Assembly: GCA_037179385.1 (NCBI GenBank)
Contig: CM074193.1
Coordinates: 2,361,931-2,425,930, forward strand
Length of the DNA: 64,000 nucleotides
Reading direction: 5' to 3'
DNA from: Holothuria scabra
Taxonomy: Eukaryota > Echinodermata > Holothuroidea > Aspidochirotida > Holothuriidae
Shown: piece by piece, positions 22,398 to 35,308 of the stretch
Numbering within the stretch: the stretch's first letter is position 1
How the letters are laid out: every line of letters begins with the position of its first letter
Position numbers and translations under genes: made by a program
Notes under the pieces: model-generated
Told to the model about the DNA's origin: nothing
Database searches by the model: none
What the model saw: the letters and a program-made list of their open reading frames with translations, nothing else

Positions 22398-22470
22398 GTC
22401 CTCCCCTCTAGTCACCTACAGGCAGGTAATACCATGGATGTATTCTACGACCCCAGACTGTTAGGAGGTG
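22398..22470 (+). repeat. Dispersed ~75 bp module, copy 3
   Basis: Reads TCCTCCCCTCTAGTCACCTA, GGCAGGTAATACCATGGATG, then TATTCTACGACCCCAG. Together with the copy at 63235 it best shows the likely original order of the module. Confidence 0.55.
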
Positions 22471-25400
22471 GGGTTGGTTGGTCAGGTCAAGGAGACTAGA
22501 GTACATGATTGCAAGTTATTACACCTGTATGTTTGGGTTTGTTCCCATCTTTGCCCCTCATAAAACTTTCATTAGGTATTATTCTTGAAATAACCTAGAA
22601 ACATGTTTACCAATAACATATAACTGTTTACAAACTGAGTGCACCAAAGTTATTTCCCAATAACCATCTAAAAATTCATCTTTTTCTACATGTTTCTCTC
22701 ATCTGTTGTCTTCCAATTTATAATTAAAGTAGCTCATTGAATTGATATCATTAACTTATTGAGAGTGGTGAAAGATCTCTACGACAGTGACAATGCTTAC
22801 AGTTAGCATATAATGAGTCAAGTTTCATATCCAATAATTACTGAAAAAGTTAAAATTTTGAATTTTGTGGTGTCCTGACTTGTAACAGTTTTGTGCATAA
22901 TTTGAAAAAGTGTCTGATCACACATTTTAAAAAATCAAATTGAGCTGTTGAATACTCACCCATAACACAGTTATTTGTAAGTAGGGTATGGAGCCTATCT
23001 TAGTTGGACCATTTGTCAGTAGTATGAGAAGAAAATTAAACAGGTTTGGAAAAAATTGTTGAACTCATGATTCAACTTAAAGAGCTGCTTTAACGGCCCA
23101 TATAAATTCTGGCAAATCATTCATCATTAAGTATGGATAGATCTTTCCACAAACCATTCAGTAGTATTCTTCACAAACCTTCCCTTCAACAGACCACTTT
23201 CATGAAGTCCAGACCCCCCAGTGCTACTGTATGTTTAACAATCAGAACCACTTATCCTTAACATTTTTCCCTATGACCCTCCTGTGTCACATGAGTCTAT
23301 AAATCACTTTGAGTGGTACTGCTTGTGAGCTTAATTTCTCTCCAAAACACAATTTGTAATCATTTCTCTGTGTTTATGTCCCTGTTTTTGATCTTCAATT
23401 ATTACAAGGTTGTTAACCTGAGCAGGTCACCCTTGGCCTTGTTGTGACCATTTCAATTCAAAAGTATAACCCCTGATCACCTCCCAGTGCTAAAATGACC
23501 TTGAACAATTAGCTACTACTTTCTTTCCCTGAGGATTAAATTACAAATGGAAGAAAGTAATTTAGCAAACTCCTGCCAAAAGTGCACTGAGGTTGTTTTC
23601 AAGGTCGAATTGCCTGACATCAGCTGCCCTAAAACATTTCTGAAAAGGCCTTGATCACGTTTCCTGAAACTGCTGGTGCTTTAATCAAGACTTTGATTGG
23701 AATTAAGTAGACGTTAAGTACATTCTGATGGAAATGGAATGATTTAATTGAGCTGGGATTTCCTTTTCATTTATTCTTAAAATTTTTGCCACATTTCTGA
23801 TGTATGGTGTGTTCAAAATTTGAATGTTGACATTTTGAAATGGAGAAGGTGGAATAAATAAGTAGAAGCTGCAGAAAGAAATCATACAGATATTTATGCA
23901 TATTACAGTAAGAACCTGGACATTCTAGCTTGAGTTGCCAGTGTCACTCACCTCTCGCACACTGTATGTGCAATTAAATGGCTCAAATCACCCTGTTGGA
24001 TCGGTAACACAGACAGAGCGCACGCATTCAATGATCATAGGAGTCACCTTGTAAAAAAGGTCTGGGAAAGTCATTATTGTCTCCCTCTGGAAGGTCATGT
24101 GGCGGTTCTTGAACTTTAACAACCGGCCTTGGCAGTCTCTGTAGATTAGGAACTGGTTATACAACTAGGAATCATTAACTTAATCTAATTGTTCTGTCCT
24201 TCTTAACAGTGAACTTGGACTGATGTAAAATATCTAGCTTGGTCAAGTCACTAGAAAGGAAGTTGCCTGTACTCTTTGTAAATTAGTGTAGTTGTAAACA
24301 TATGCAGAGCTTGAAAATACTCATAGGTCATACCATTGCCACTTGCGACTCATTCACTTTGTCTCAGTGAAATAAAAGTAGGATCTATGACTCTTTTGAA
24401 AGTGCATCAAACATGTTTATAGTGCCAGTACCATAACATGCACCGAAAGTTTGATGATGTCTAACAAGACTAAAATAACAAGAAGTATTTTCAAAAAGAT
24501 AAAAAAGCTGCTAGAGATCATTGAGAGCATTGTAGGATAAAACTTTTTCTCACAGTACTTTCAGATATTTGTGACCCATTCTATCAAAATCAGAGATGTC
24601 ATCTCAATGATAGTTACAGTTACAGTGTTTCCACAAGATGTAGAGATCATTTGACAAGCTTCAAATGGTACCTGGATTGAAGGAATTCTAACAAAATTTA
24701 TTATGAAGTATGCAAACAAATTATGCAAAGCAGCATACAAGCCCTAGTTATTTTTCTGTGTTTTTTTGAATAACTATGCAGGGTATTTTTCATCGTCAAC
24801 AAACTAGTTTTTAACTTTTGTTTTGCTGTTCTGCAATGCACTCTAAATAATGTCACACACTAGATCTCCAAAAAGTTGACAATGCTGTCCTCAGCTTAAG
24901 AACTTTGTTTATTGTCCCTATTTGAAGATCTCACTGACTCCAAATATTTTCATGTTTCAGTCCATGAAATCCCTGTGCTATGCATGAGAACAAATTTGTC
25001 TTGACAAGACAGCTAGGGAAAGTTGTAAGTTGTTAGTCATCTTGAAGAATAGTCTATCTGAAGCTACTCCCGTCCCAACAAAATGATAGTCTGTGTTCCT
25101 TGGTCAAACTTAAGCAGTGTCAAAGATCTGCAGAGGTTGTCAAAAATGACATTATCTAGACACATGACACTATGTCAAAGCAATATTATGACAGAGAGAT
25201 AATAACTTTGTGAGAATTTGTCAGGTTTCTACAAGTGAATTGCACTCACATCTGAACAACCCTGGTTTAAGATGTCATGTTAAGCAAATTTTGAGGAGTG
25301 TTTGCTATAGACAGGTACTTGTGCCTGGGGTGTAGAGTTCTTTAAGAATTGTGAGTCTTTATCAAAATTATGTTGAAACTGCAAATGATTTCTCAGAAAG

Positions 25401-28021
25401 AATTATTTTGAGATTTTGTATGTTATTTTGCTGAAAATAGTGAGTATAGAACTTGGGCCTTAGAACAGTTTTAGTATTGTAAAACATTAAATCTATCAGA
25501 TGGATGGGTCGATGCAGTTCAGGTCAATGTAGGCAAAGACCTTAATCCAGTAGAGTCTTTGGCAAGGGATGATACAATGTCATGTCTAGTCCTGTAAGTG
25601 TGAGTTTGAACTCAAGGCAGACTCAAGTGATATCTTTGACAATAACTTACAAGTACAACACTGGTACTGTTCAATGCCATGATGCATCGTTCATTCTTAC
25701 TTTTATAAACATTGCTCTTTTCTGCCTGTTTACATCTCCCTGCCAAAGGGAAGATTAAGCACACTACATATACACAAGTGTAATATAGTCAGGTTTCACA
25801 TCTGATTAATGGATTGGCTCTTCCAGATAGGCTATACCAAAATACACAAAAAGTTACACATTTGGGGTTACTGTAGCTAACAAGCCAGTCAAGTATGCAT
25901 ATTAATGTAATGTGAATACAATGGAAACATAGATCACTTGAGGGCATAGATCATGTCAAAAATTTAAATATCAGTTACAGCCCACATAGCCTTTGATTTA
26001 CTGGGGCAACTATATATTCCACTCTCAAGTAGAAGTGTCTCAACATGATCGAGTACTGTTATCTAAAACTGGATTTAGATACAGTTACTTCTTACACCTA
26101 CTGTGGCATATGCAGGCTTTTCATAATAGAACAGTTTTTTTATTACCCAAATCAGTTGGGAAGCAGACCTCACAGTTGTGACCGTAATTGCACAATCTTT
26201 ACACCCTTAGCACTTGTGGTAAAGTGCATTTTGGGAGACCGTGCTGGAGCTAGCTTACGCACAGCAAAAACGAACACCCGTCAAAGATGTCAATAATTCT
26301 TATTCATAGTTTGAAGTAATTCAGTATTTTTGGCAATTGAAGAAAAAAAAAGAGTTAAATATTCAAAAGAAACTCATTTTAGTAGTTAGTAGACAGCGAT
26401 TTTTAGGGAGTAAACTTTGGCTAGAGTTTTTGTCATAAGCTTTTCAAGAAAACCGAAGGAGTGAAAAGCTCACTTGCAAAGTTTTCAAACTGCACATTTC
26501 CTTCTTCAAGGTGAGAATGTGTTGAAATGTCATTTGCAAGAGATAGAACAAATAATATTTCCAAAATAAAGTGGTACCTTTCTTGTTATGCTTTTATCTT
26601 AACTAAAGATGCTACCAAAAAGTGTGGTCTTTGTGCTGCTTCCTTATTCATTATATGTACATACTTTCGCATCACTTATGTATATGCACACACAAAGCAT
26701 GGCATTGTGTAGGATCTTTTTATTGCAGTGCTCCATGCCAGCTGGCTACCATCACGCATTGCATTTCAAGATGGCTGACTGACTACACATGTACTGCAAA
26801 CAGAATCGTAGCATAAACAAAGGGGGATTAACCATCTTCAGGAATATTGGAGTAATTTATCAACAGACCTATGTCAGAAAGTATATTTTCTGTCTTAAAT
26901 GTGTGTATTCGGTAATTGTTGGACAGCTTCAGGATGATTTCAGGACAAATTTGTGACAGTTCGCCAAACGTTTGGGAAGGGTGACCTAAAATCACCTGAT
27001 GATACTTGGGCCTTTTGGCCGATGATTTGGCCAAATTTGGTTTTACAAAAACTTTCGAAGTTAGTCTGGTAAGTGTCATAGTTTTATTGATCATAATTGG
27101 ATGTAAACAGAATAAATAAGCCATTCTTTTTCTTAGTGTACATTTCCATAAGCAGCTAAAATTCAAAATTGTTTGACGTCATCAGAGCTTAATATATTTT
27201 GGTGACCCCGAGGTCAGCTTCCCAACTACAATGCAGATTTGATTTCATCACAGAAGAAATGGGAAATATAACTAAAAATTGAATAATTGTTAAAAATTAT
27301 ATCAAAAGTATAGGTTTAATCAAAATTGACAATACTTGATCAAGTCCGTAAAATTTCCATACTTGAAACTTTTGCACCCAAGTTTAAAAATTGCACCAAT
27401 TGTAGTACATCAGAGTACCACTTATACTCCAGGAGAGACTTTAAAGATTGGAGAGCTACAGTATTTTATTTCACAATGTAAGCTCCAAAAGCCTGGCATT
27501 TTCATCCTTTGTGAGATGAAATGTTGATCCTAAGGTAAGGGCTGCCAGGGCCTGTTACATGTCATCAAATTGCCAAGTTGAACATGTTGAAATCTGTTGA
27601 ATGAGAGTGCATAAAGGCATTCTCTATGGAGAGGCTGTAAATTGTATCCTTGCAATCTCTTAGTACTATACTCTGTGTGGTAAGACTTGTAACAGCCTAT
27701 TTATTAGAACCCTTCTTTACCATTTTATGTTGCACCAGAAATGACCATTACCACATTGAGAATGCCCTAGAGCTCAGGTTCTCAACTTATTGCACTCCCT
27801 TTGTGATATCTACTGACTAGACTTCATCCAGTGCATTGCTCAAAAAAATCAGTCTGTAATTAGTACTTCTTGTTCCATTCTTCGTAAACCTTTTTTGTCT
27901 TTTGCAGACTCTTATTTTTTTCATAAACCCCCAAGAACTGCTCCCATGGACCCCCAAATAAACTTCATGAACCCCTCAAGGCTCTGTCGACCCCCAGGTT
28001 GAGGCACATGGCCCCAAGAGC
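22471..28021. other. Unannotated sequence
   Basis: Over 5.5 kb without a recognised gene, RNA or repeat family. A minus-strand open frame of 112 codons (26828-27166) is one of the longer non-repeat frames in the window. It has balanced composition but no recognised motif or splice context. A small CpG-richer patch lies at about 26220-26290. The last 250 bases before 28014 contain C-rich, proline-codon-like text with no long frame. Confidence 0.5.
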
Positions 28022-28393
28022 TAGGGCTGTGAATGTATAGCGATTAATGGCTAAAGGATCGCATGTGGAATAAACGTTTAATACAAAGCCTCAAGAGATT
28101 AATCGCAAAACCTGCTTTTGATATTTTTTTAAACCCATCTCTATACTATGATGACCCCAGCTTTTGGAACATTCTGGGCATGTTTGAAACTTGCAGGCTT
28201 CAAAGTTTCAGAATAATTTGATTTTGCCATGCAAGATAACAACTATTATTATTTCTGCATTACATTCAGCATCAATCTCTACATACTATGAAAGAATTTT
28301 TTTTTGTTATAAGGTAATCTCGATTATTCACTAAACGATTGCATATTTTTGAGGTTAAACGTTTAGTTATTTTGCTAAATGTTCACAGCCCTA
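28022..28393. mobile_element. hAT-type MITE with 8 bp target duplication
   Basis: The element starts TAGGGCTGTGAA and ends with its exact complement TTCACAGCCCTA. It is flanked on both sides by CCAAGAGC (28014-28021 and 28394-28401). An 8 bp duplication plus a TAGGG-type terminal repeat is the hAT signature. The 372 bp interior has no transposase frame, so it depends on an unlinked hAT transposase. Perfect flanks and 12 bp ends suggest a fairly recent insertion. Inner subterminal inverted similarity (ATTAATCG, AAACGTTTA) is visible. Confidence 0.88.
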
Positions 28394-30816
28394 CCAAGAG
28401 CTTAAGGAAAGCTGAAGCTTCATCATAGAAGTTGGGGAACTGGTGACTGCATGATATGGTATATCTTGAGCAATACACAGTTTCTTTTTGACAATATCCA
28501 TGCACACTGGTATGGAGATTCCAATGTTAATGATCTTTTTATTACACCAACGTTCATTTTATGGAGCACTTGAACCTCAGGAGGGCCATGACTACTCTCC
28601 AGACCTAGAATGGCAAACCGCACAACCACACACAAGAATCTATTTACTTCAAAACAGACAAAGATGGCAGGCGGTTTTATAGGGGTGAATGCATCCTTTA
28701 TGTGGGTCAGTGTACTCCTTTTAAATTTAAAGTTCTCTCCAATTGAGGGGCATTCCCGGGTAATGATACCTTAATGCTGAGACTACATTCTAAAGGGTCT
28801 TTGACTCTGTATCCTATGAAAAGAGGATCTCAATTTCATTAAATCTGTGGTTAGGGTTTAAATGATACCTGTGGTTGCCCCTTGGTCTTATTAATAGTTT
28901 AGCTCATGGTATAACTTTTCTTAAACCGTCATGGGAAATGTCTTGTAAACCATGCCATGTAGAACGAAAACTGTGTCCCAAATTCATAAATCTTAAATCA
29001 CAGCCATTTAAAAGTTTCTGTGGTAGGGTGGAGATGGTGTACTACTTTTTATTCCTTAATTTGCAAGCAGATTAAATTTCTGTGGTTCTTAGCTCAATCA
29101 ATTAACTGTTCAGTTGAATCCACCAAAACTTTTCAAGTAGGTCATCACTTAAATCTGGAATGCACCAAATTAGGGAGATAAATGGTATTAGGTTAGTTAA
29201 GTCTTCCAAAAACTCATCTTCTTTCCATGATAACTTTCTCTATTTCTCTCCCTCTAAAGTATATCTAACAGATGAACTGAATTAAGGTTTTCCTGGTTAT
29301 TGTCAAAATTAATACGAATGGTATGTTGATAAAGGTTCTGCCAAAAACTGCAAAAAATGTACAGTAATTCATATGATCATTGATTGCTTAAGAACATAAA
29401 AAATTAGTACAAGGAATACATACTTCATGGAAGGGATCTTGAAAAACCCATTCTTACAAATCATTTTAGTCTACAGTATGTGACTGACCTACATAAAGGA
29501 AAGAAGAGTCTACATGTCAAGGTAGATCATCCTTGGGTTGGAAGGGTTCTTTGCAGAAAACACAAAAGCAAGTACAATCAATCCAGTTGTTAACACTTTG
29601 AGTTTATCCTACAATATGTCATAGTGTCTGATTTGCATACAGAAATTTCACATTTTTTGTGTAAATTTCACTCAACATGCCTACCTACATGTACCTCTCT
29701 ACCATTGCATGAATCTTATTACAGAAATTTTTTAAAGTACATTTTTATGAATAAATTCCAGTCTTTTTTATGATTTGTGACTCTATGTGTTACTGACATT
29801 TTTTCCCATGATTTGGCCTCAGGACAAATGTAAATGATTTTCTTGAATCATTTCATGACAGTGCTGTAAAGTTTGACAACATTGTGTGTACAACACAGTT
29901 AATTTTGGTCTTAGGATGGTAGCATGCACTATACATCTTTTTTCTTCTACTAACTGAAAAACTTCTGCAGGCTTTGTAACAATGTTGGAAAGTAGACTGT
30001 ACCCAGCTTTTAAACTTGTCTATTGAATCGCATGAAGTAATTCACAGAATGAATATTTCATTAACTATGTGTAATTAGTTGAAAAAAAGTATGTGCTCAA
30101 AGCACATTTTTTAACCTCAGACATGACAGCTGGCGTGATCTTTCAACTGTTGTGTTGATACTTGTTCCAAGTTTACAAAACTTTATCATAATGTCCTAAG
30201 GTAAACTCGCTGTTCCTTGTGGGGCTTTCTTACAAGAAAACAGAATTTTGTTCACGAATTGTCACCCTAAATCACTTTCCTCCTGGGCAAAGTCGTTTCA
30301 ATGTGAAATTACTTGTGAAAATTATTTCGCACCTGTAGTAAGCTGAAACAAAATAATCTTCACATATGATTGACATTTTTTTGCTGTCTCTGTCCTACAG
30401 ATTCATCACATATAACTTGTATAGAAGGTACAGTATATGTTCATCATCATCACCATTCTTGGGAGTAAAGAATTAATGATGTAGAGGATTTTGTTTCATA
30501 TTATGCAAGTAACTGTACAAATGCTAAAAGTATAGTGGAAATGGAGTGAAAGGGAAGGGGAAGGGACATACTATCATACAGGGATGTATCTACAAAGAGG
30601 TGCTGGATAATCTTTCTAATTAGACCTAAAACTAGCCAAAAATTCACTCCTTAAAGTAAAATGGAGTAAAAAATGAAAAATGAATGGCTGAAAAATGGGG
30701 TAGATGCCACGGATATGTGAGGTGCTTTTTCCAGGTCATAAAATTAACCGGCACTCAAATTTGGCTAGCTAGATCTCTGTTGCCTGAAACAGGGAAAAAG
30801 GAGAAGAGTGCCTTAA
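28394..30816. other. Unannotated sequence
   Basis: After the hAT-type duplication I recognise no gene, repeat or RNA in this stretch. Confidence 0.5.
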
Positions 30817-31110
30817 AGGCAAATTTTCATCATCCCAAACAGTTCCAATTCTCTCAACCTACTTACTTCTGGCCCCTCCCACATTTATCTGAAACTCATC
30901 TTTATCCAGACACAATCCTTGTTTATTGCTTCATGGCTTCTCCCAGTGGCCATACACCATAATGTGTAATCAAGACACTCTCAGTGCCCATGATGTGTAA
31001 TTTAGCAATGATGCATTGTTTGAATGTGATGCCAATCAAAGAGCTGTACCAATTTAGAGTTTTGATATATGTATACTGAAACTGTAGTTTAGGGTGACGA
31101 ATGACTGCCT
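30817..31110 (-). mobile_element. TTAA-target MITE, family T, copy 2
   Basis: Exact TTAA on both sides (30813-30816 and 31111-31114). The ends are AGGCAAATTTTCATCATCCC and the complement of GGGTGACGAATGACTGCCT. It is inverted relative to the copies at 20423 and 32072: the TCTGGATAAAGATGAGTTTC and AGAGAATTGGAACTG landmarks appear on the minus strand. The 92- and 91-codon frames overlapping it are incidental. Confidence 0.82.
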
Positions 31111-31159
31111 TTAACAGTACATAATATACATGCAGGAATTTTTGTAGCAAAGGGAATAA

Positions 31160-31215
31160 TATACATACATACAAATGTTTATATAGCGCTAGCTCCAAAT
31201 GATCAAAGCGCCTAA
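31160..31215 (+). repeat. TATATAGCGC / CAAAGCGC motif
   Basis: CATACATACAAATG then TTTATATAGCGC, and about 20 bases later CAAAGCGCC. I recall this pairing of TATATAGCGC with CAAAGCGC from short dispersed repeats in marine animals, but only one copy is present here, so it is a weak call. Confidence 0.3.
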
Positions 31216-31888
31216 AAACAGAAAGAGAATGGTAAATTACAGTGCAGCTAGAAAAAGTGAGACTTTAGGAGCATTTTAAAAGTAGTGACTGATTGAGCTT
31301 CCCTGATAATACAACTTAAAATTTAACAAGAAACCACACTTGCATAAAGTATGACTTGCTACAAGGTTCTTGTTTTTCTATCAGTTGTAAAATGCATCAG
31401 CAAAGAACAAGTCGCTCTCTAAAAATATATACAAATTATTTACATACAAAATCAGATCTCATTTGAACTATAGCGATGTTTGAACAATTGAGCAATGCCA
31501 TTTGAACTCAAGTACCAGTTTTTAGTTCAAGACTTGTGCAAACGTACCAGCCCATATTGATCCTGTATTCAGATGTTGTAATAAAAAGACTATATAAAGT
31601 GATCAGAGTCTAATTTTAGAACATGCCATCTGGTCCTTCATTGAAAATTTTATTTAACTGGTGTATACTTTGGTTCATTTTTATCTCTCGCTACCACCAA
31701 TGGTAAAATTTTTTGTGCCTATCAACCTCATAGTTTAAGCATCAGGTAAATTAATTTCATTTGTAGACCTGGCAGTTCAAGTAGATTTTTAAAAATGATG
31801 TTGTACCTTTTTCAAATTGTTATTCAATAGTATTCCATTCACACAAGCAAATCAAAGAGCTTTTTTTAGGGAGAAGATTGGTAATTTA

Positions 31889-32067
31889 AATGAGGTTTCA
31901 TGACTCAGTTTCTAACCAATTGGTTTAAGTCAGGCTGTCCACTAAGTCAGGCTGGCCACTAAGTCAGGCTGGCCACAGCCTTTTCCAGTTGTGGCTCATT
32001 GAATGTTTTCCTTCATTGCTGATATGTTCAGCACCATGTAGACCTAATTAGCAGTAGGTTCCCTTTT
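31889..32067 (-). mobile_element. SINE, part 1 (interrupted by a MITE)
   Basis: The tail-side half of a minus-strand SINE: CTCAGTTTCTAACCAATTGG, CCTTTTCCAGTTGTGGCTCA and GCAGTAGGTTCCC. It contains three tandem 17 bp units AAGTCAGGCTGGCCACT (31927-31977; the first has one change) where other copies have one. It is split at a TTAA from its head half at 32385. Confidence 0.82.
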
Positions 32068-32071
32068 TTAA

Positions 32072-32380
32072 AGGACCAATCCTCACATCTCAAACTACAA
32101 TTCTTGTAGTTGTCTACAAAAATTCTCAGTTGGCTCATTTCTTTGATTAACAGCTAATTCAAACAATGCAGAGCACCAAAGCTTATATTATACACAGCAT
32201 GAAACTATATAATATACTAAGAGTGTTTTGATTAATATACACATTGAGCTTTCCTGTACTCACCCTGAAGGAATAAACTGAGATTGTTTCTGGATAAGGA
32301 TGAACTTTTAGACATTTGGGGGGGAGAAAGGTAAGAAGGTTAGGAGAATTGGTACTGTTTGGAGTGAGACAATAGGGCCT
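32072..32380 (+). mobile_element. TTAA-target MITE, family T, nested in the SINE
   Basis: Starts AGGACCAATCCTCACATCTC after TTAA (32068-32071), and ends TTTGGAGTGAGACAATAGGG then CCT before TTAA (32381-32384). It carries the family landmarks ACTCACCCTGAAGGAATAAA, TCTGGATAAGGATGA and GTTAGGAGAATTGGTACTG. The flanks rejoin into one SINE, which proves mobility and fixes both the boundaries and the TTAA duplication. Confidence 0.88.
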
Positions 32381-32384
32381 TTAA

Positions 32385-32425
32385 AGCCTTCAGTATGACC
32401 CTGCCAGGAGTTTGGGGGAAGGTGG
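32385..32425 (-). mobile_element. SINE, part 2 (head side)
   Basis: GCCTTCAGTATGACCCTGCC then AGGAGTTTGGGG continues the SINE where 31889-32067 stopped; the intact copy at 53365-53590 has the same order (TCTTCAGTATGACCCTGCAA then GGAGTC). The head becomes unrecognisable after ~32425. Confidence 0.75.
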
Positions 32426-32500
32426 CAGGGATTTGAAAACTGACAATTTAGTGGAATGCTGTCCAGGTTTCTTTACAATGTTGAAATCAAAATTAAATTA

Positions 32501-32860
32501 CATGCTGTGACGTCGCTTCTTGAAAAAGCAACATTGACACCCCAGTACATCAAAGGTGGTGTGGGGTATAACTAATATCTGAGTTTGCTACATGATCTGT
32601 GACCTCAAATGAGCTATGTTTTCATTGTGTTCACACTGCGTGAAAAGCAATTAACACGCTTACCTGTTATCCAACCCCAAATGTTACGAAACTTTTTTTG
32701 TATTGAAACACATTTCTTACTGTCAATCAAACAATCAGACATGAAACTTGACTTAATCAAGTCTGCGTGCTGTGGGCTTCTTTTCCTCCCTGAAGCGATA
32801 AGAGTTAATCAGGCAGAGAGGATGAATGTAACAAAAAGTAAGAGGGACCGTTTCATCATG
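32501..32860 (+). repeat. ~360 bp dispersed repeat, family E, copy 1
   Basis: Shares with 35651-36009 and 58052-58414, in order: AAGCAACATTGACACCCCAG, ATCAAAGGTGGTGTGGGGT, CACTGCGTGAAAAGCAATTA, TTTCCTCCCTGAAGCGATAA and CGTTTCATCATG. The ends show weak inverted similarity (CATGCTGTGACGTC against CATGATGAAACGG), so a MITE is possible. The 94-codon frame inside is not kept in the other copies. Confidence 0.75.
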
Positions 32861-34169
32861 TATGAGGTATTTTCCAAAAGACTGACTAAATAGGAAATCT
32901 TCCCTAAACTGGTGGTTTTTTCTTGGCTATTTGATGTATTAAATACCCTTCAAAACTTGATAGCTACCAGCCTATTGCATCACTCAAAGAGTTACACTCA
33001 TAATATGTTATCATCAAAAGTTAATGTTTCTCAATTTTGAAAGACAGTGTAAAGACTCAGTTTAACATGAAAGTAAGTATGGAACAATTCCAAACGATAC
33101 CATTTTCTTAGAAGAGGCGCAGATGTCCATACTGAAAAATGATCTTGCCTGGCAATGAGTCAGAAAATACATAAAGCAGGGTACCATATTGGCCTCAGAC
33201 AGTGATGCTAGCAAGCTCTTCAATAAAGTTACATAGCACACTGGTACCAATCAACAAAGTTACAACAATAAGCATACAAGTTCAATTGGTTTCAACATCT
33301 ATTTCAGTCACGTAATATGTACAGTGTCTAATATGCAAATAAAAGACCAGGTTTATCCATAAGAAGCTTAGCTAAGTCATATGAGTGTGGATGAACCCAT
33401 AGAAAATTCTATAGAGCACAAAAATATGATGACAATAAGGAAAGAAACTATGAGAAACTTGCTTTCAGCTCGGAAAAAAGTCCTTCTTTATACTAATTAC
33501 ATATCATAATTTTGTTGTGGGGGGTATGCAGAAAAATTGTCCTCTCCCTAATCTGCAAGCTAAAATGAGATAATTTCACAAACACATACTGTAAGAAAAA
33601 TTGATGAAAAAAGTTCATACAAACCACAGTATGACACTAACACTAAAAGGTATGGTTTTTTTGCCAACTTGAAGCTTATGCAGGCCTGCATTAGTTATAC
33701 ATAGAGGAACCCCAAAAATGAACACAAGTGTAATTGCTTGGATGTAGTTAACATTCTATGCTAGTGTTGCTATCAAGGGGGTAAAAGGGAATTTGTTCAC
33801 CCAGAAGGAAGGTAAAATTTGCCCTTTATTTTCATTTCCATAAAAATACACAAATTTCCATATGTTGGATACTTATTTTAGGAAGAAGACACCCACATTT
33901 TGCAGGTATGTTAGATAAAAAACTATTCAGATTGCATCTTGCAGGAGGCCTTGAAGCAAGATTTTGCCCCCCTCCCCCCCTGATCCCACCTATAATATAT
34001 GATCAAGGGAAGCATCAAGTTTGACTCAGGACTTAATGTTTGGCAGTTAAAAATCCTGGAAAAATATTCAGTTCTGCTTCACTTTTTCAGCCAGCCTGTG
34101 AAAATTTAGTAAGTGATGGCTTATTCAAGATATAATTGCAGCTGGCTACTGATACCCTTGCTCATATAT
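32861..34169. other. Unannotated sequence
   Basis: I recognise no gene, RNA or known repeat. A C-rich tract is at 33966-33980. Confidence 0.5.
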
Positions 34170-34390
34170 TGCACAACAGTTACTGTACTGAGAGTGGTTT
34201 GATTACACAATAGGGCCTTGAATACTCACCCATAAATGGGCACACTGAGATTTTGTCAGGATGAGTTGAAGACAGTTGTGAGAGAGGCTTATAAGTAGGC
34301 TAGGAGAATTGAGGAGAGCGGATTAGTTCTTTTTAGTGCTATTTAAAGTTAGGAGGACTGGAGCTGTCTTGGATGAGAAGATTTGGCCTT
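34170..34390 (+). mobile_element. TTAA MITE, family T, 5'-truncated copy
   Basis: The right two thirds of family T: TACTGTACTGAGAGTGGTTT, ATACTCACCCATAAATGGG, GTCAGGATGAGTTGAAGACA, GCTAGGAGAATTG and GGATGAGAAGATTTGGCCTT. TTAC replaces the expected TTAA at the right. The left end is not recognisable. Confidence 0.6.
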
Positions 34391-34766
34391 TACCAACCCC
34401 ATCATGCAGTCTATTAAATGTTCTGATCTTACCAGATGGCCAGAATGGAGAGTATTTTCATTATTTACTATGGTATGCATTGTATTGAGTCAACAAAGGC
34501 ATTTGAATTTGGTGAAAGCTCAAAGATCAGTTTTGGCCCCCAGTGGAAAGTGTTAACATATGACATATCAAGATGGAGGTCACAGGTATAACCGCCTAGT
34601 ACTTTTATCATGCTGAGAAAAGCCCCTTTGCCACTTTTTTAAATTTGGCACTACTCATAGCAGGCACATGGCAGAAACCTTGGATTAAATCAAGTTCAAT
34701 GGAATATTGTGTACGTGCATTGATCCATGAAGCTCCTCAGAAAATGTCCAGTGACCAGTCCAAAAG

Positions 34767-35308
34767 TAGCCTACTATAAGCAGGCTATTGTGTGCGTTTC
34801 AACTAATACAATCAAAAATAAAAAATCTTACTTTCGCTACTATAAATAATAGTATACGAGTCTTTCAACGGCTTTACTGCTGATCCAGCTGAGTTACATG
34901 CCATACCTGCAGTATACAATAGCCTGCCAGCTTTCTATCGAATCTTGTTTACAACCCCAAAATGCCGTCATGACAAAAATTAAAATACCGCATTATTTCT
35001 TGCGCAATAGGTAATATAACATCGAACGGATGGCCTGGTACACATTTTCCACGTACAAAAGCTAATTAGGTTGTTCGCCGTTTGTTTTATCAGTTGTATG
35101 TACCAAAATACACTATTCGTACTTGTTTCGTGCACCACGTGACCATCTCATGTTTATTAATTCGTCCTCAAAATGCGGGATTTAATGTAAATGGAAACTG
35201 TGCGAAGGTTTGCAGACTCTGTATATTATACTGTTTAGAGACCTGAGTGTATTATGATTTTGAGAGAGTGCCATCTTTAGGCTACTACAGAGTCTGCTCC
35301 ACAAACTA
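34767..35308 (+). mobile_element. ~540 bp MITE, copy 2 of family A
   Basis: Aligns from end to end with 922-1472, for example ATTGTGTGCGTTTCAACTA, GGTAATATAACATCGAACGG, CAGTTGTATGTACCAAAATA and AGAGTCTGCTCC. The left end TAGCCTACTATAAGCAGGCT is close to that of copy 1; the right end has decayed to ACAAACTA. The two copies differ by scattered substitutions and small indels. Confidence 0.78.
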
